This document shows, piece after piece, positions 15,548-24,014 of a stretch of DNA of 64,000 nucleotides. Each line of letters begins with the position of its first letter. Position 1 is the first letter of the stretch. Source of the DNA: DAOUBP01 sp964474695 (GTDB lineage: Bacteria > Chloroflexota > Anaerolineae > CG2-30-64-16); the NCBI GenBank assembly GCA_964474695.1, contig CAYYTK010000003.1:124001-188000 (forward strand), written 5' to 3'. The position numbers and the translations under genes are program-made. Below the pieces are notes generated by a model. It saw nothing but the letters and a program-made list of their open reading frames with translations, was not told where the DNA came from and searched no databases.

Positions 15548-16525
15548 ATGACCAACATGAACAGCCTTCAATCTACCACCTGGCACGGCATTCCTGCATG
15601 GCTGCTGGAAAATGCCACCCTACGCGTTATCATGGTTCCCCGGCTGGGCGCTAAGATCGTCTCATTGCTGGACCGGCGCGGGGATTTCGAGTGGCTCCCC
15701 GGCCCCATGCCTGGCAGGCCCGTGCGGCCCGTCGCGTACGGAGCGCCCTTCGCCGAGCAGGACATGGCCGGCTGGGATGAGATGTTCCCGACCATCCTGG
15801 CGTGCGCCTATCCCGGCCCCGGCCCGTGCCATGGCGCCGCGCTGCCCGATCACGGCGAGGCCTGGGCGCTGCCGTGGGAAGTCGCCGGCGCCGCGGGCGG
15901 CGAGCTGAGCCTGACCCTGCAAGGCCGCGCGCTCCCTTACCGGCTGACGCGGTCTGCCACGGTGAGTCAGGGAGACAGGTTGACCCTGCACTACACGCTG
16001 GAAAACCTCGGCGCTGCCCCGATGCCCTACATGTGGGCCGCGCATCCGCAATTCCTGGCCGGCGCCGATTGCCGGATCGTGCTTCCGCCGGAGCTTACCG
16101 AGGTGGTCAACACCGCCGGGCCGGACGTGGGCTGGGGGCCGCGGGAGGCCCGTTTCGACTGGCCCGAGGCGACGGCGCCGGATGGACGGCGCGTGCGCCT
16201 CGACGCGGTCGGTTCGCCGGCCCTGCGTCGGGGCCGTAAGTTCTTTGCCCGGCCCGATGCCCGGCCATCGTGGGCCGAAGTGCGCCGGGCCGAGTCGGGC
16301 CACTGGCTGCGCCTGGAGTGGGATCCGCAGGAGGTGCCCTACTTGGGGCTGTGGGTGGACGAGGGCCTCGTAAACAGCGCGGCAGTGGTGGCCCCGGAAC
16401 CGACCACCGGCTGGTACGATGACCTGGCGTTGGCCTGGCTTAAAGGAGAGGTCAAGATTGTACCCGCGGGTGGTGTGCACACATGGACGCTGGTCGTGCG
16501 GGTGGGGATACAAAGCAACCGTTGA
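15548..16525 (+). CDS. Aldose 1-epimerase-like (galactose mutarotase superfamily) protein
   Basis: 325 residues from ATG at 15548, with AGAGGTGAGG upstream; ATG at 15557 is also possible. The N-terminus 'NATLRVIMVPRLGAKIVSLLDRRGDFEWL' is the typical opening of mutarotase-like beta-sandwich proteins. 'GWDEMFPTI', 'DHGEAWALPWEV' (the HG-E-W of the active-site region), 'LHYTLENLGAAPMPYMWAAHPQF' and a late 'YLGLWVDEG' follow the family order. It probably interconverts anomers of a hexose or acts on a related sugar, consistent with the nearby glycan genes. A TATAAT lies at 15524-15529. The gene stands alone on the plus strand, divergent from the FG-GAP gene. Confidence 0.75.
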   Translation: MTNMNSLQSTTWHGIPAWLLENATLRVIMVPRLGAKIVSLLDRRGDFEWLPGPMPGRPVRPVAYGAPFAEQDMAGWDEMFPTILACAYPGPGPCHGAALPDHGEAWALPWEVAGAAGGELSLTLQGRALPYRLTRSATVSQGDRLTLHYTLENLGAAPMPYMWAAHPQFLAGADCRIVLPPELTEVVNTAGPDVGWGPREARFDWPEATAPDGRRVRLDAVGSPALRRGRKFFARPDARPSWAEVRRAESGHWLRLEWDPQEVPYLGLWVDEGLVNSAAVVAPEPTTGWYDDLALAWLKGEVKIVPAGGVHTWTLVVRVGIQSNR

Positions 16526-16551
16526 CACCCATCTCACGCTCGTGTTATACT
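16522..16551 (+). promoter_or_regulatory. Strong promoter candidate for LOG-like gene
   Basis: TTGACA (16522-16527) and TATACT (16546-16551) with an 18-bp spacer, overlapping the stop of the epimerase-like gene. The transcript would carry the 8-bp tandem repeat array in its leader. Confidence 0.65.
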
Positions 16552-16569
16552 CCCACCAGTTAGCAAGCA

Positions 16570-16645
16570 AGTGATCCCCGATTCGCCGATTCGCCGATTC
16601 GCCGATTCGCTGATTCGCTGATTCGTTGATTCGCTGATTCGTTGT
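16570..16645. repeat. 8-bp tandem repeat array (ATTCGCCG/ATTCGCTG)
   Basis: About nine near-identical 8-mers, with variants ATTCGCCG, ATTCGCTG and ATTCGTTG, between promoter and start of the LOG-like gene. Similar units recur inside the MalT-like gene around 5117-5150. Confidence 0.9.
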
Positions 16646-16658
16646 TGAGGACGCGCTC

Positions 16659-17222
16659 TTGACCGATTCGCCACGCACCGTCGCCGTTTTCGGCAGCTCT
16701 CGGCGTGAAGCCGACGGGCCGCTTTACCGCGAGGCCTATGAGCTGGGCGGGATACTGGCGCGCGCCGGCTATGCCGTGCTCAGCGGCGGCTACGGCGGCA
16801 GCATGGAGGCCGTGAGCCGCGGCGCCGCCGAGGCCGGGGGCCGCGTGATCGGCGTGACGTGTGCGATCTTCGATCCGCTGCCGCCGAATCGCTGGCTTAC
16901 GGAAGAGGTGAAGACCCCCACGCTCATCGACCGCCTGGCCACGATGCTCGATCGCGCCGATGGCTTCGTGGTCGTGCGCGGTGGCATCGGCACCCTGTCC
17001 GAGCTGACCTTGACGTGGAGCCTGCTGCAAACGCGCTCGCTGAGGGGCAAGCCGCTGGTGTTGTTGGGCGCCGACTGGCAGCCGGTTTTAGATGCTTTCC
17101 TGACCCATACTGACCTGGGCGGCTCCATCGCTGCGCTGGCGCGCATCGTAACCTCCCCGGTCGACGTCCTCCCCGCCCTGGGGGCGCCCCCAACACCTCC
17201 TGGCCCTCCGCCCCTTGGCTGA
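16659..17222 (+). CDS. LOG/lysine-decarboxylase-like Rossmann protein
   Basis: 187 residues beginning at a TTG codon (16659) with GAGG upstream; no ATG start fits. 'VAVFGSSR' at the N-terminus, 'AGYAVLSGGYGGSMEAVSRGA' (~36-56) and 'VVRGGIGTLSELTLTWSL' (~104-121) are the nucleotide-binding motifs of the LOG/TIGR00725 family. The canonical PGGxGTxxE reads 'RGGIGTLSE', keeping Gly-Gly, Gly-Thr and Glu. Family members hydrolyse nucleoside 5'-monophosphates (cytokinin-activating phosphoribohydrolase activity) or are uncharacterised. The C-terminus is a Pro-rich tail. A promoter and the 8-bp repeats lie upstream, heptamer repeats downstream. Confidence 0.75.
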   Translation: MTDSPRTVAVFGSSRREADGPLYREAYELGGILARAGYAVLSGGYGGSMEAVSRGAAEAGGRVIGVTCAIFDPLPPNRWLTEEVKTPTLIDRLATMLDRADGFVVVRGGIGTLSELTLTWSLLQTRSLRGKPLVLLGADWQPVLDAFLTHTDLGGSIAALARIVTSPVDVLPALGAPPTPPGPPPLG

Positions 17223-17253
17223 GTGATGCGGGGGTGGGAGGGCAGCCAAATGG

Positions 17254-17476
17254 AATACTACGTACTACGTACTACGTACTACGTACTGCGTACTGCATAC
17301 TACATCGCATAATCATCTGAACAGCCAATACACAACGCAGTACGCAATACGCAATACGCAGTACGCAATACGCAATACGCAGTACGCAGTACGCAACACG
17401 CAATACGCAATACGCAATACGCAATACGCAATACGCAGTACGCAATACGCAATACGCAGTACGCAACACGCAACGC
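17254..17476. repeat. Two blocks of 7-bp tandem repeats
   Basis: Block one (17254-17300) is built of ACTACGT/ACTGCGT. Block two (17332-17476) holds about 20 units of ACGCAAT/ACGCAGT/ACGCAAC. The blocks are nearly inverse complements of each other (TACGTAC versus GTACGCA), so the region could fold back on itself. It fills most of the gap between the LOG-like gene and proS. Open frames such as repeated 'AYCVLR' arise only from the repeat. Confidence 0.92.
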
Positions 17477-17515
17477 ATAACCTGACACCAGGTTTCATCT
17501 GATAGGAGTTCACTA

Positions 17516-18964
17516 ATGGCAGAAAAAGGCGTTACCCCGCGCGGTGAAGATTACTCGCGCTGGTACAGTGATGTTGTGCAGAAGGCCGAGCTGGCCGACT
17601 ATTCGCCGGTCAGGGGCTGCATGGTGATCCGGCCCTACGGCTATACCCTGTGGGAGAATATTCAGGCTGCACTGGATCGACGATTCAAGGAAACAGGTCA
17701 CGTTAACGCATACTTTCCGTTGTTCATCCCGATGAGCTTTCTGCAAAAGGAAGCCGAACACGTGGAGGGTTTCGCGCCGGAGCTGGCTGTCGTGACGCAT
17801 GGCGGCGGCAAGGAGTTGGACGAGCCGCTCGTCGTCCGGCCCACGTCCGAGACGATCATCGGCTATATGTACAGCCAGTGGGTGCGCTCCTATCGGGATT
17901 TGCCGCTGCTGATCAACCAATGGGCCAATGTTGTGCGGTGGGAGATGCGCACCCGGCTCTTCTTGCGCACCACGGAGTTCCTCTGGCAGGAAGGGCACAC
18001 CGCCCATGCCACGGAAGCGGAGGCGCAGGAGGAAACGCTGCGCATGCTGGGCGTCTATGCTGACTTCGCGATCAACGAGGCTGCTATCCCGGTCATTCAG
18101 GGCAAGAAGAGCGATCGCGAGAAGTTTGCCGGCGCAGTGGCCAGCTACACCATCGAGGCGATGATGGGCAATGGTTGGGCGCTGCAATCGGGCACCAGCC
18201 ACTTCCTGGGCCAGAACTTCGCCAGGGCATTCGATATCAAATTCCTGAATCAGAACAACGAGATGGACCTTGCCTGGACCACGAGTTGGGGCCTCAGCAC
18301 CCGCATGGTGGGCGCGATCATCATGGCGCATGGCGACGACCAGGGGCTGATGCTGCCCCCGCGCCTGGCGCCGACCCAGGCCGTGGTGGTGCCGATCTGG
18401 CGGAAAGATGCTGAGCGGGCGGGTGTGCTCGGGCAGGCCGAGCGTGTGGTTGCAGCCTTGAAAGCCGCTGGCGTCCGGGTCAAACTGGATGCCCGCGAGG
18501 AGCTGAATGCGGGCTACAAGTTCAACGATTGGGAGATGCGCGGGGTGCCGCTGCGCATCGAGATCGGACCGCGCGACGTGGAGCAGAACGCGGTGGTCTT
18601 TGCGCGCCGCGATATCCCCGGTAAGGAAGGCAAGACGTTTGGCGTCCCGGTCGAAGGGGTCGCTGCTGCTGCGCGCGAGATGCTGGATACCGTGCAGGCC
18701 GGCATGTTGCAGCGCGCTACCGAGTATCGCGATGCCAACACCCGGACGGTGAAAGACTATGATGAATTCAAGCAGGTGCTGGAGGGGCAGGGCGGCTTCA
18801 TCCGCGTGCACTGGGCCGGCGCCGGCGAGGACGAAGACCGCATCAAGGAAGAGACCAAGGCCACGGTGCGCTGCTTGCCGTTCGACGCGCCGGAAGGTGA
18901 GGGGGTCTGCTTCTACACCGGCAAACGCACCAATCGAGTGGCGATCTTCGCGCGCGCGTATTGA
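17516..18964 (+). CDS. proS: Prolyl-tRNA synthetase, type 3 (archaeal/eukaryote-like)
   Basis: 482 residues, the length of the short ProS form lacking the bacterial INS editing domain. The start follows TAGGAG. Class II motifs are intact: 'RPYGYTLWENIQ', 'PLFIPMSF', 'VVRPTSETIIGYMYSQW' (proline/ATP site), motif 2 'FLRTTEFLWQEGHTAHAT', 'QSGTSHFLGQNFA', and motif 3 'WGLSTRMVGAIIMAHGDDQGLMLPPRLAP'. The anticodon domain follows (~280-390, 'VVVPIW'), then the type-3 C-terminal domain ending in Tyr ('FARAY'), as usual for this form. It charges tRNA-Pro in the cytoplasm. The leader holds the heptamer repeats; a hairpin follows the stop. Confidence 0.96.
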   Translation: MAEKGVTPRGEDYSRWYSDVVQKAELADYSPVRGCMVIRPYGYTLWENIQAALDRRFKETGHVNAYFPLFIPMSFLQKEAEHVEGFAPELAVVTHGGGKELDEPLVVRPTSETIIGYMYSQWVRSYRDLPLLINQWANVVRWEMRTRLFLRTTEFLWQEGHTAHATEAEAQEETLRMLGVYADFAINEAAIPVIQGKKSDREKFAGAVASYTIEAMMGNGWALQSGTSHFLGQNFARAFDIKFLNQNNEMDLAWTTSWGLSTRMVGAIIMAHGDDQGLMLPPRLAPTQAVVVPIWRKDAERAGVLGQAERVVAALKAAGVRVKLDAREELNAGYKFNDWEMRGVPLRIEIGPRDVEQNAVVFARRDIPGKEGKTFGVPVEGVAAAAREMLDTVQAGMLQRATEYRDANTRTVKDYDEFKQVLEGQGGFIRVHWAGAGEDEDRIKEETKATVRCLPFDAPEGEGVCFYTGKRTNRVAIFARAY

Positions 18965-18966
18965 GT

Positions 18967-18999
18967 AGAGTTGGCAACCGTCGCACGGTTGCCAACTCT
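18967..18999 (+). terminator. Hairpin after proS
   Basis: AGAGTTGGCAACCGT and ACGGTTGCCAACTCT form a nearly perfect long stem with a tiny loop, immediately after the proS stop. No T-tract follows, so it may slow transcription or be a repeat rather than a full terminator. The next gene starts 18 bp later. Confidence 0.6.
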
Positions 19000-19017
19000 G
19001 GCTTGATGGAGGGTGGC

Positions 19018-19188
19018 ATGGCGAAGCTCACACCTTACATCGTCGATGTGTTGCTGGTCATCTTGTTTGCCTTGCTGCCGGGGATACGGGGATATGAGAA
19101 CTGGGCCTGGCATGAGTATATGCTGGTCGCTTTCATTCTTGCATATATCCTTTATCTGCGACATAAGCCGAGGCAAAAGAAGGACTAG
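19018..19188 (+). CDS. Small membrane protein of unknown function
   Basis: 56 residues from ATG at 19018, preceded by GGAGGG; a longer frame from 18961 translates the hairpin and is rejected. Two hydrophobic segments ('YIVDVLLVILFALLPGI' and 'EYMLVAFILAYILYL') flank a short polar loop 'RGYENWAWH', and the C-terminus is basic ('RHKPRQKKD'), suggesting both ends face the cytoplasm. I do not recognise a family. It ends 8 bp before the PanE-like gene, so the two are probably cotranscribed. Confidence 0.65.
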   Translation: MAKLTPYIVDVLLVILFALLPGIRGYENWAWHEYMLVAFILAYILYLRHKPRQKKD

Positions 19189-19196
19189 GGATATCG

Positions 19197-20291
19197 ATGC
19201 GGGTCTTGATCATCGGTGCGGGAGCAGTGGGCTCTTTCATCGGCGCACGGTCGGCGCTGGCCGGGCACGATGTCACGCTCATCGGCCGCAGGGCGCTGGC
19301 GGAAGCGGTGCAGGCCGGTGGGCTGACGCTGATTGAGCCGGACGGCGCGCGGACGACGGCAAACGTTCGCGCCGTGGACAGTATCGCGGCCGCGTTTGGC
19401 ATGGTCGAAAACAAACCGCTTGAAAACAAACCTGGTTTCTCTGTGAAACCAGGTTTGTTTTCGAGCTACGATCTCGCCTTGATCACCGTCAAAGCCTACG
19501 ACACGGCCCAGGTCATCATCGAGCTTGCTGCAGCCACGGCGGCCCCGCCGCCGCTGTTGACCCTCCAAAACGGCATCGGAAACGAAGAAGCGTTGGCTGA
19601 AGCGTTCAGCGCGGACCGGATCGTGTCGGGCGCCATCGATACCCCCGTCTCTGTGCCCGCGCCGGGCCAGGTGCGGGTGCACCGGCCGCGCTTCAGGGCC
19701 GGGCTGGCCCCCGTTGGCCGCGACGCACCGGTCACTCGGGCCGCGGCGCTCCTGCGCGATGCCGGCATCCGCACCGACCTCTACGCGGACTATCGCCAGC
19801 TCAAATGGTCCAAACTGTTGATGAATTTGTTGGCCAACGCCTCGTGCGCCATCCTCGACTGGACCCCGGCGCAGGTGATGGCCGATCCGGCCGCTGCGCG
19901 GTTGGAGGCGCGTGCCTGGCAGGAGGCGCTGGCCGTGATGGCCGCGCAGCAGATCCGTCCCGCCTCCCTGGCCGGCTACCCCCTGCCCCTGCTGGCTCCG
20001 CTGGCGCGGCGGCTGCCGCCGGCCTGGCTGGCTGCCGGCCTGCGCCGCACGGTCTCTGGCGGTCGCGGCAGCAAGATGCCCTCCTGCCATCTCGCCCTCG
20101 CCGGCGGCAAGCCCTCCGAGGTGGGCTGGCTGAACGGCGCGGTGGCGGCGCGCGCCGCGTCGGTGGCTGTCTCCGCCCCGGTCAACCGCACGCTGACCGA
20201 TGTGCTGACCCGGCTGACCGACGGCCGCGAGGCGCGAGAAACGTGGCGGGGACAATCCGCGCGACTGGCTGAACTGACACGGCAAGGTTGA
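19197..20291 (+). CDS. 2-dehydropantoate 2-reductase-like (ApbA/PanE) protein
   Basis: 364 residues. The NADPH-binding motif 'IIGAGAVGSFIGARSALAGHDVTLIGR' opens the protein, and 'YDLALITVKAYDT' and 'TLQNGIGNEE' follow as in PanE. 'YRQLKWSKLLMNLLANA' (~200-216) carries the catalytic lysine region, and the C-terminal helices with 'KMPSCHLALAGGKPSEVGWLNGAV' match the substrate-binding domain ('PSMLQD...EIDyLNG' type). PanE reduces ketopantoate in pantothenate biosynthesis; many relatives act on other 2-keto acids, so the substrate is not certain. Residues ~75-92 ('ENKPGFSVKPGLFSS') are encoded by a perfect 18-bp-stem palindrome that has entered the gene in frame. Confidence 0.8.
   Translation: MRVLIIGAGAVGSFIGARSALAGHDVTLIGRRALAEAVQAGGLTLIEPDGARTTANVRAVDSIAAAFGMVENKPLENKPGFSVKPGLFSSYDLALITVKAYDTAQVIIELAAATAAPPPLLTLQNGIGNEEALAEAFSADRIVSGAIDTPVSVPAPGQVRVHRPRFRAGLAPVGRDAPVTRAAALLRDAGIRTDLYADYRQLKWSKLLMNLLANASCAILDWTPAQVMADPAAARLEARAWQEALAVMAAQQIRPASLAGYPLPLLAPLARRLPPAWLAAGLRRTVSGGRGSKMPSCHLALAGGKPSEVGWLNGAVAARAASVAVSAPVNRTLTDVLTRLTDGREARETWRGQSARLAELTRQG
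19422..19462. repeat. AAACCAGGTTT palindrome inserted in the panE-like gene
   Basis: GAAAACAAACCTGGTTTC and its exact inverse complement, separated by five bases, form an 18-bp perfect stem within coding DNA. Related AAACC(A/T)GGTTT palindromes are intergenic at 46792-46826 and 62909-62955. Confidence 0.9.
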
Positions 20292-20308
20292 CCGTGAGGG
20301 AGAATGCA

Positions 20309-22387
20309 ATGCGTAAGCTTCTAATGGTTCTTGTTTTGCTGGGCCTCTGTGCCACGGCGTTGATCGGCTGTGGCGGCAAACCCACGGCCATGCCCGTTCC
20401 CACCGAAACGCCGGTGGTTGCGCCGAACGCCACTGAGGCGCTGGCGCCAACCGCGACGCCGACCTCCGAGCCGGCGAAGCTCAAAGAGGCGCCGGATTTG
20501 GCCGCGCAGGTCAAAGCGGGCAGTCTGCCTGCTGTGGAAAACCGCTTGCCCGAGAAGCCGCTGGCTACCGCCCCCATCGATGAGATCGGCAAATACGGCG
20601 GCACGCTGTTTACCGCGAGTGGCGATGCCGAGGTCGGCAACGTCCAGGCGTACTTCGCGACCGATGCGCCGATCAAATGGAAGGCTGACTTGACCGGCTA
20701 TGAGCCGGCGTTGGTCGAGAGTTACGAATGGTCGGCCGACGGCAGGACCTTCACCATGCACCTGCGCAAAGGCCTGCGGTGGTCCGACGGCCAGCCCTAC
20801 ACTTCGGCCGACTGGAAGTTCATGTGGGAAGACCTGATGAACGCGCCCGACCAAACGATCTACAGCGTTCCCGCTTATTTGCGCAACAAAGACGGCACGC
20901 CCATCATGATGGAGTTCCCCGATGACGATACCGTCGTTTGGAAGGCGGCTGACAGGCCGCTGTGGATCGACCCGTACTACATGGCGCAGGGCTACGGGGC
21001 ATTCGCCAGGAACATGATGAAGCCGGCGCATTACCTGAAGCGGTTCCATCCCAAGTACACCTCTACCGCCACGTGGGACGATCTCGCCGAGGCCGATCGG
21101 TGGTGGCAGACGCCGGGCTATCCCTGCCTCTTCGCCTGGTGCAGCACTGCGGTCTCCTCCGACGCGACCCGCTACACCTTTGGCCGCAACCCCTACTACT
21201 GGCGGGTGGATCCCGACGGCCAGCAATTACCATACATCGATGCCATCGAGGTCGAGATCATCGCGGACGCGCAGGCCCGCCTCGCAAACTGCGTGCAGGG
21301 CAAGTATGACACCGCCTTTCGCATTTGCGGCGGCCCGGGCGACGTCCCGGCGCTGCTTGAAAACGCCTCCAAAGGCGGCTATCGTCTGCTTAAGGGCTGG
21401 ACCGACGGCGCCGGCGCGTGGCCGGGCTACATGGTGAACCAATACTATGTGGAGGGGGGCGAGAATTACGCCGATGACACGCCCGAGCACGCCAGCGAGA
21501 TCAGAGACCTGCTGCGCGACAAGCGCTTTCGCCAGGCGCTCTCCTTGGGCATCGATCGCGAGGCCGTGATTGACGCGGTCTGGGGCGGCAGAGGCAGCGC
21601 CAAGCAGGCGACCTTGAGCCCGCAGTCCCCGCATTTCGCCACGCCCCAGGGCCAGTCGCTCTATCAGGTCTGGTCGCGCAACCAGGTGCAGTTCAGCGCC
21701 GCGGCGGCCAACGTGCTGCTCGATGCGGTCGGCATGAAGAAGGGGGCGGACGGCTTCCGCATGCTGCCCAGCGGCAAGCCCCTTGTCCTGACGATCGACG
21801 TTTCGGGCGCGGGCGCTGCCGACAAGGTGCAAATCGACAGTGCGGCTGAAGTCAAGGTGCAGTGGGAAACCAACCTGGGCATCGCAGTCGAGGTCAAGGA
21901 GATCGCGGATCAAGCGATCGCCGATACGCGTGAGTCCGAGGGCTACGCCATGCTGAAAAGCGTGCACGCTGCCGGGCTTGACGCTTGGGCCGACCCGGGT
22001 TGGCTGTTCCCCGTCACGAACCGTTACTGGTTTCCGCTGGAAGCTCGCTACTGGGCTAGGGGCAAGGACGCCTGCGTGGCGGACCCTGCGGCCCCCTATA
22101 GCTGCGGCGTGAAGCCCGCGGCGGGCAGCCCGGCCGAGAGGCTGCAACTGCTGTATGAGAGGGGTTTGCTCGAAGGGGATCTTGCGAAGCGGGATGCGAT
22201 TGTCCGTGAAGCCATTCAGATCCATGTCGACGATGGGCCCTTCATCATCGGGATTGCCGGCGACCAGGAGATGCCGGTCGTGGTCAAAGACACCATGCGC
22301 AACGTGCTGGACTATGGCATCGTCGGGCCGTTGGCCCCGGTGACGCCGGGCAACCAGGTGGCGGCTCAATGGTGGATCGCCAAGTAA
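20309..22387 (+). CDS. Family 5 (peptide/oligosaccharide) ABC solute-binding lipoprotein
   Basis: 692 residues from ATG at 20309, with GAGGGAG 6 bp upstream. The lipobox 'ALIGC' places the lipidated Cys at 21, followed by a Pro/Thr-rich linker. SBP_bac_5 signatures are clear: 'YEPALVESYEWSADGRTFTMHLRKGLRWSDGQPYTSADWKFMWED' and 'LLRDKRFRQALSLGIDREAVIDAVWGG'. Proteins of this size and type bind peptides or, in several thermophiles, oligosaccharides. No matching permease or ATPase gene is adjacent, but a MalEFG set follows immediately, and a glycan ligand is plausible. The gene starts 17 bp after the panE-like gene. Confidence 0.9.
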   Translation: MRKLLMVLVLLGLCATALIGCGGKPTAMPVPTETPVVAPNATEALAPTATPTSEPAKLKEAPDLAAQVKAGSLPAVENRLPEKPLATAPIDEIGKYGGTLFTASGDAEVGNVQAYFATDAPIKWKADLTGYEPALVESYEWSADGRTFTMHLRKGLRWSDGQPYTSADWKFMWEDLMNAPDQTIYSVPAYLRNKDGTPIMMEFPDDDTVVWKAADRPLWIDPYYMAQGYGAFARNMMKPAHYLKRFHPKYTSTATWDDLAEADRWWQTPGYPCLFAWCSTAVSSDATRYTFGRNPYYWRVDPDGQQLPYIDAIEVEIIADAQARLANCVQGKYDTAFRICGGPGDVPALLENASKGGYRLLKGWTDGAGAWPGYMVNQYYVEGGENYADDTPEHASEIRDLLRDKRFRQALSLGIDREAVIDAVWGGRGSAKQATLSPQSPHFATPQGQSLYQVWSRNQVQFSAAAANVLLDAVGMKKGADGFRMLPSGKPLVLTIDVSGAGAADKVQIDSAAEVKVQWETNLGIAVEVKEIADQAIADTRESEGYAMLKSVHAAGLDAWADPGWLFPVTNRYWFPLEARYWARGKDACVADPAAPYSCGVKPAAGSPAERLQLLYERGLLEGDLAKRDAIVREAIQIHVDDGPFIIGIAGDQEMPVVVKDTMRNVLDYGIVGPLAPVTPGNQVAAQWWIAK

Positions 22388-22400
22388 GTCTCCACACCGT

Positions 22401-22429
22401 TTGACAAAAGGGATCGGATCATATAGACT
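22401..22429 (+). promoter_or_regulatory. Promoter candidate for malE-type operon
   Basis: Consensus TTGACA at 22401-22406 and TAGACT at 22424-22429 with a 17-bp spacer. It leaves a leader of about 170 bases before the solute-binding gene at 22608. No clear palindromic operator is visible in the leader. Confidence 0.6.
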
Positions 22430-22607
22430 ATGTTACGTTACCTGTTGGCGATTGATTCGTTCTGGTTTATGGCCGGATCTGGATACAAGGTTGTATTGCC
22501 ACGCTCAAGTCCAATGAAAGGAGGTGATGCCCCTTATTGCGACTCACTGCCTGGCTATTTCGCGTTTACCATCCGTTTCACAATCTAACACTGGAGGAAA
22601 GATAGAA

Positions 22608-23915
22608 ATGCGTAAGTTACATGTGTTGTTTGCGTTGCTCGTCGTGCTCAGCATGGTGCTGACGAGCTGTGGTGCGAAGGCCACGCCCGCGCCCGAGCCC
22701 ACCGCGGTCCCGGCAGCCCCGGTGGCCGAACCGACCAAGGCGCCCGAGCCTACCGCTGTCCCCCCGACGGCTGTGCCTGAGGTCAAGGCCGTCAAGATCA
22801 CCGTCTGGCATCAGTGGGACGGCAAGTACCTCGATGCCATCACCGCGGCCTTCAAGGATTACGAAGCCGCGCATCCCGGCGTCACCATCGACCTGAGCAA
22901 ACCGGATGATGTCTCAAACGCTCTGAAGGTCGCGATCCCGGCCGGCGAAGGCCCTGACATCATCGGCTGGGCCAATGACAACATCGGCACCCTCGCCCTG
23001 CAGGGCAACATCGTCGCGCTGAACGACCTTGGGGTGGATGAAGCGTTCCTGAACAGCACCTACGAACCGGCCGCGGTCAAGGGCGTGGTGTGGCAGGGCA
23101 AGATTTGGGCGCTGCCCGAGTCCCAGGAAGGCATCGCGCTGATCTACAACAAGGCCGTGCTGACCGACAAGTATATGCCCAAGGACCTGGATGACCTGCT
23201 GGTCAAGGCCGGTGAGTTCCAGAAGGACAACCCCGACAAGGTGTTGGTCTGCAACCAGGGCTTCGGCGGCTCCGATGCCTACCATGTGGCGCCGATCTAC
23301 TTCGGCTCCGGCGTGCCCGAGTACGTGGATGACACCGGCAAGGTCTACATGAATACCCCCGAGGCGCTGAAGGCTGCGCAGTGGCTGGCCGATTTCAGCA
23401 AGGTTTCGCTGAAGGAAAACAGCTATGACATCTGCAAGGCCGCGCTGAAGGAAGGCAAGATCGCTGCCTGGTGGACCGGCCCGTGGGCCGTCGCCGGCAT
23501 CGAAGAAGACATGATTGACTACGGCATCCTGACCGTCGGCAAGCCGTTCGTCGGCATCAAGACCCTGATGATCAGCAAGAACGCTGTGGATCGCGGGAAT
23601 GCCGAGGTCGCGCTGGATATTATGAAGTACTTCACCAACGCTGAGGTGTCCAAGAAGCTGGCCTTGACCAACAAGACCATCCCGGCCAACAGCGCTGCGT
23701 TGAAGGATGCGGAAGTGCAGAAGCTCGGCACCATCGCCGGCTTTGGCGCCGCCCTGAACGTTGGCGTGCCCATGGCCAACACCCCCTACGCGGGCGCGCA
23801 GTGGGGCCCGGTGGGCGATGCCAGCGTCGCAGTTTGGACCGGCGCCCAAACGCCGGCTGACGCCATGGCCGCCGCTCAGGCCGCCATCGAAGCCAAAGTC
23901 AAGGAAATGCAGTAA
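22608..23915 (+). CDS. malE: Maltose/maltodextrin-type ABC solute-binding lipoprotein
   Basis: 435 residues from ATG at 22608, preceded by GGAGGAAAG; the upstream in-frame ATG has a poor context. Signal peptide and lipobox 'LTSC' (Cys21) are followed by a Pro/Ala-rich linker to about residue 62. The mature part begins 'KITVWHQWDGKYLDAITAAFKDYEAAHPGV' and has 'EGPDIIGWANDNIGTLALQGNIVAL' and 'WALPESQEGIALIYNKAVL', the pattern of MalE-like family 1 proteins. 'AAWWTGPWAVAGIEE' is the typical sugar-site region. The genes behind it encode two matching permeases. The lipid anchor fits a cell with one membrane. The symbol is given by similarity; the exact sugar is inferred from the surrounding GH13 genes. 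Confidence 0.9.
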   Translation: MRKLHVLFALLVVLSMVLTSCGAKATPAPEPTAVPAAPVAEPTKAPEPTAVPPTAVPEVKAVKITVWHQWDGKYLDAITAAFKDYEAAHPGVTIDLSKPDDVSNALKVAIPAGEGPDIIGWANDNIGTLALQGNIVALNDLGVDEAFLNSTYEPAAVKGVVWQGKIWALPESQEGIALIYNKAVLTDKYMPKDLDDLLVKAGEFQKDNPDKVLVCNQGFGGSDAYHVAPIYFGSGVPEYVDDTGKVYMNTPEALKAAQWLADFSKVSLKENSYDICKAALKEGKIAAWWTGPWAVAGIEEDMIDYGILTVGKPFVGIKTLMISKNAVDRGNAEVALDIMKYFTNAEVSKKLALTNKTIPANSAALKDAEVQKLGTIAGFGAALNVGVPMANTPYAGAQWGPVGDASVAVWTGAQTPADAMAAAQAAIEAKVKEMQ

Positions 23916-23929
23916 TCGCTCCTGAACGA

Positions 23930-23958
23930 GAGACGGGGAGAGAAAAGCTCCCCGTCTC
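23930..23958 (+). terminator. Hairpin between malE and malF
   Basis: GAGACGGGGAG and CTCCCCGTCTC form an 11-bp perfect stem with a 7-base loop, followed by TTGTTTG. In transporter operons such a partial terminator sets a higher expression of the binding protein than of the permeases. Confidence 0.75.
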
Positions 23959-24014
23959 TTGTTTGTACCACCTGAATCAACCGCCACGGATGGCCACAGA
24001 GAGGAGGACACACT

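Noticed and set aside
17272..17513. Frames of repeated 'AYCVLR' on the minus strand
   Set aside because: All three frames are open because of the heptamer repeats; no homology or start context.
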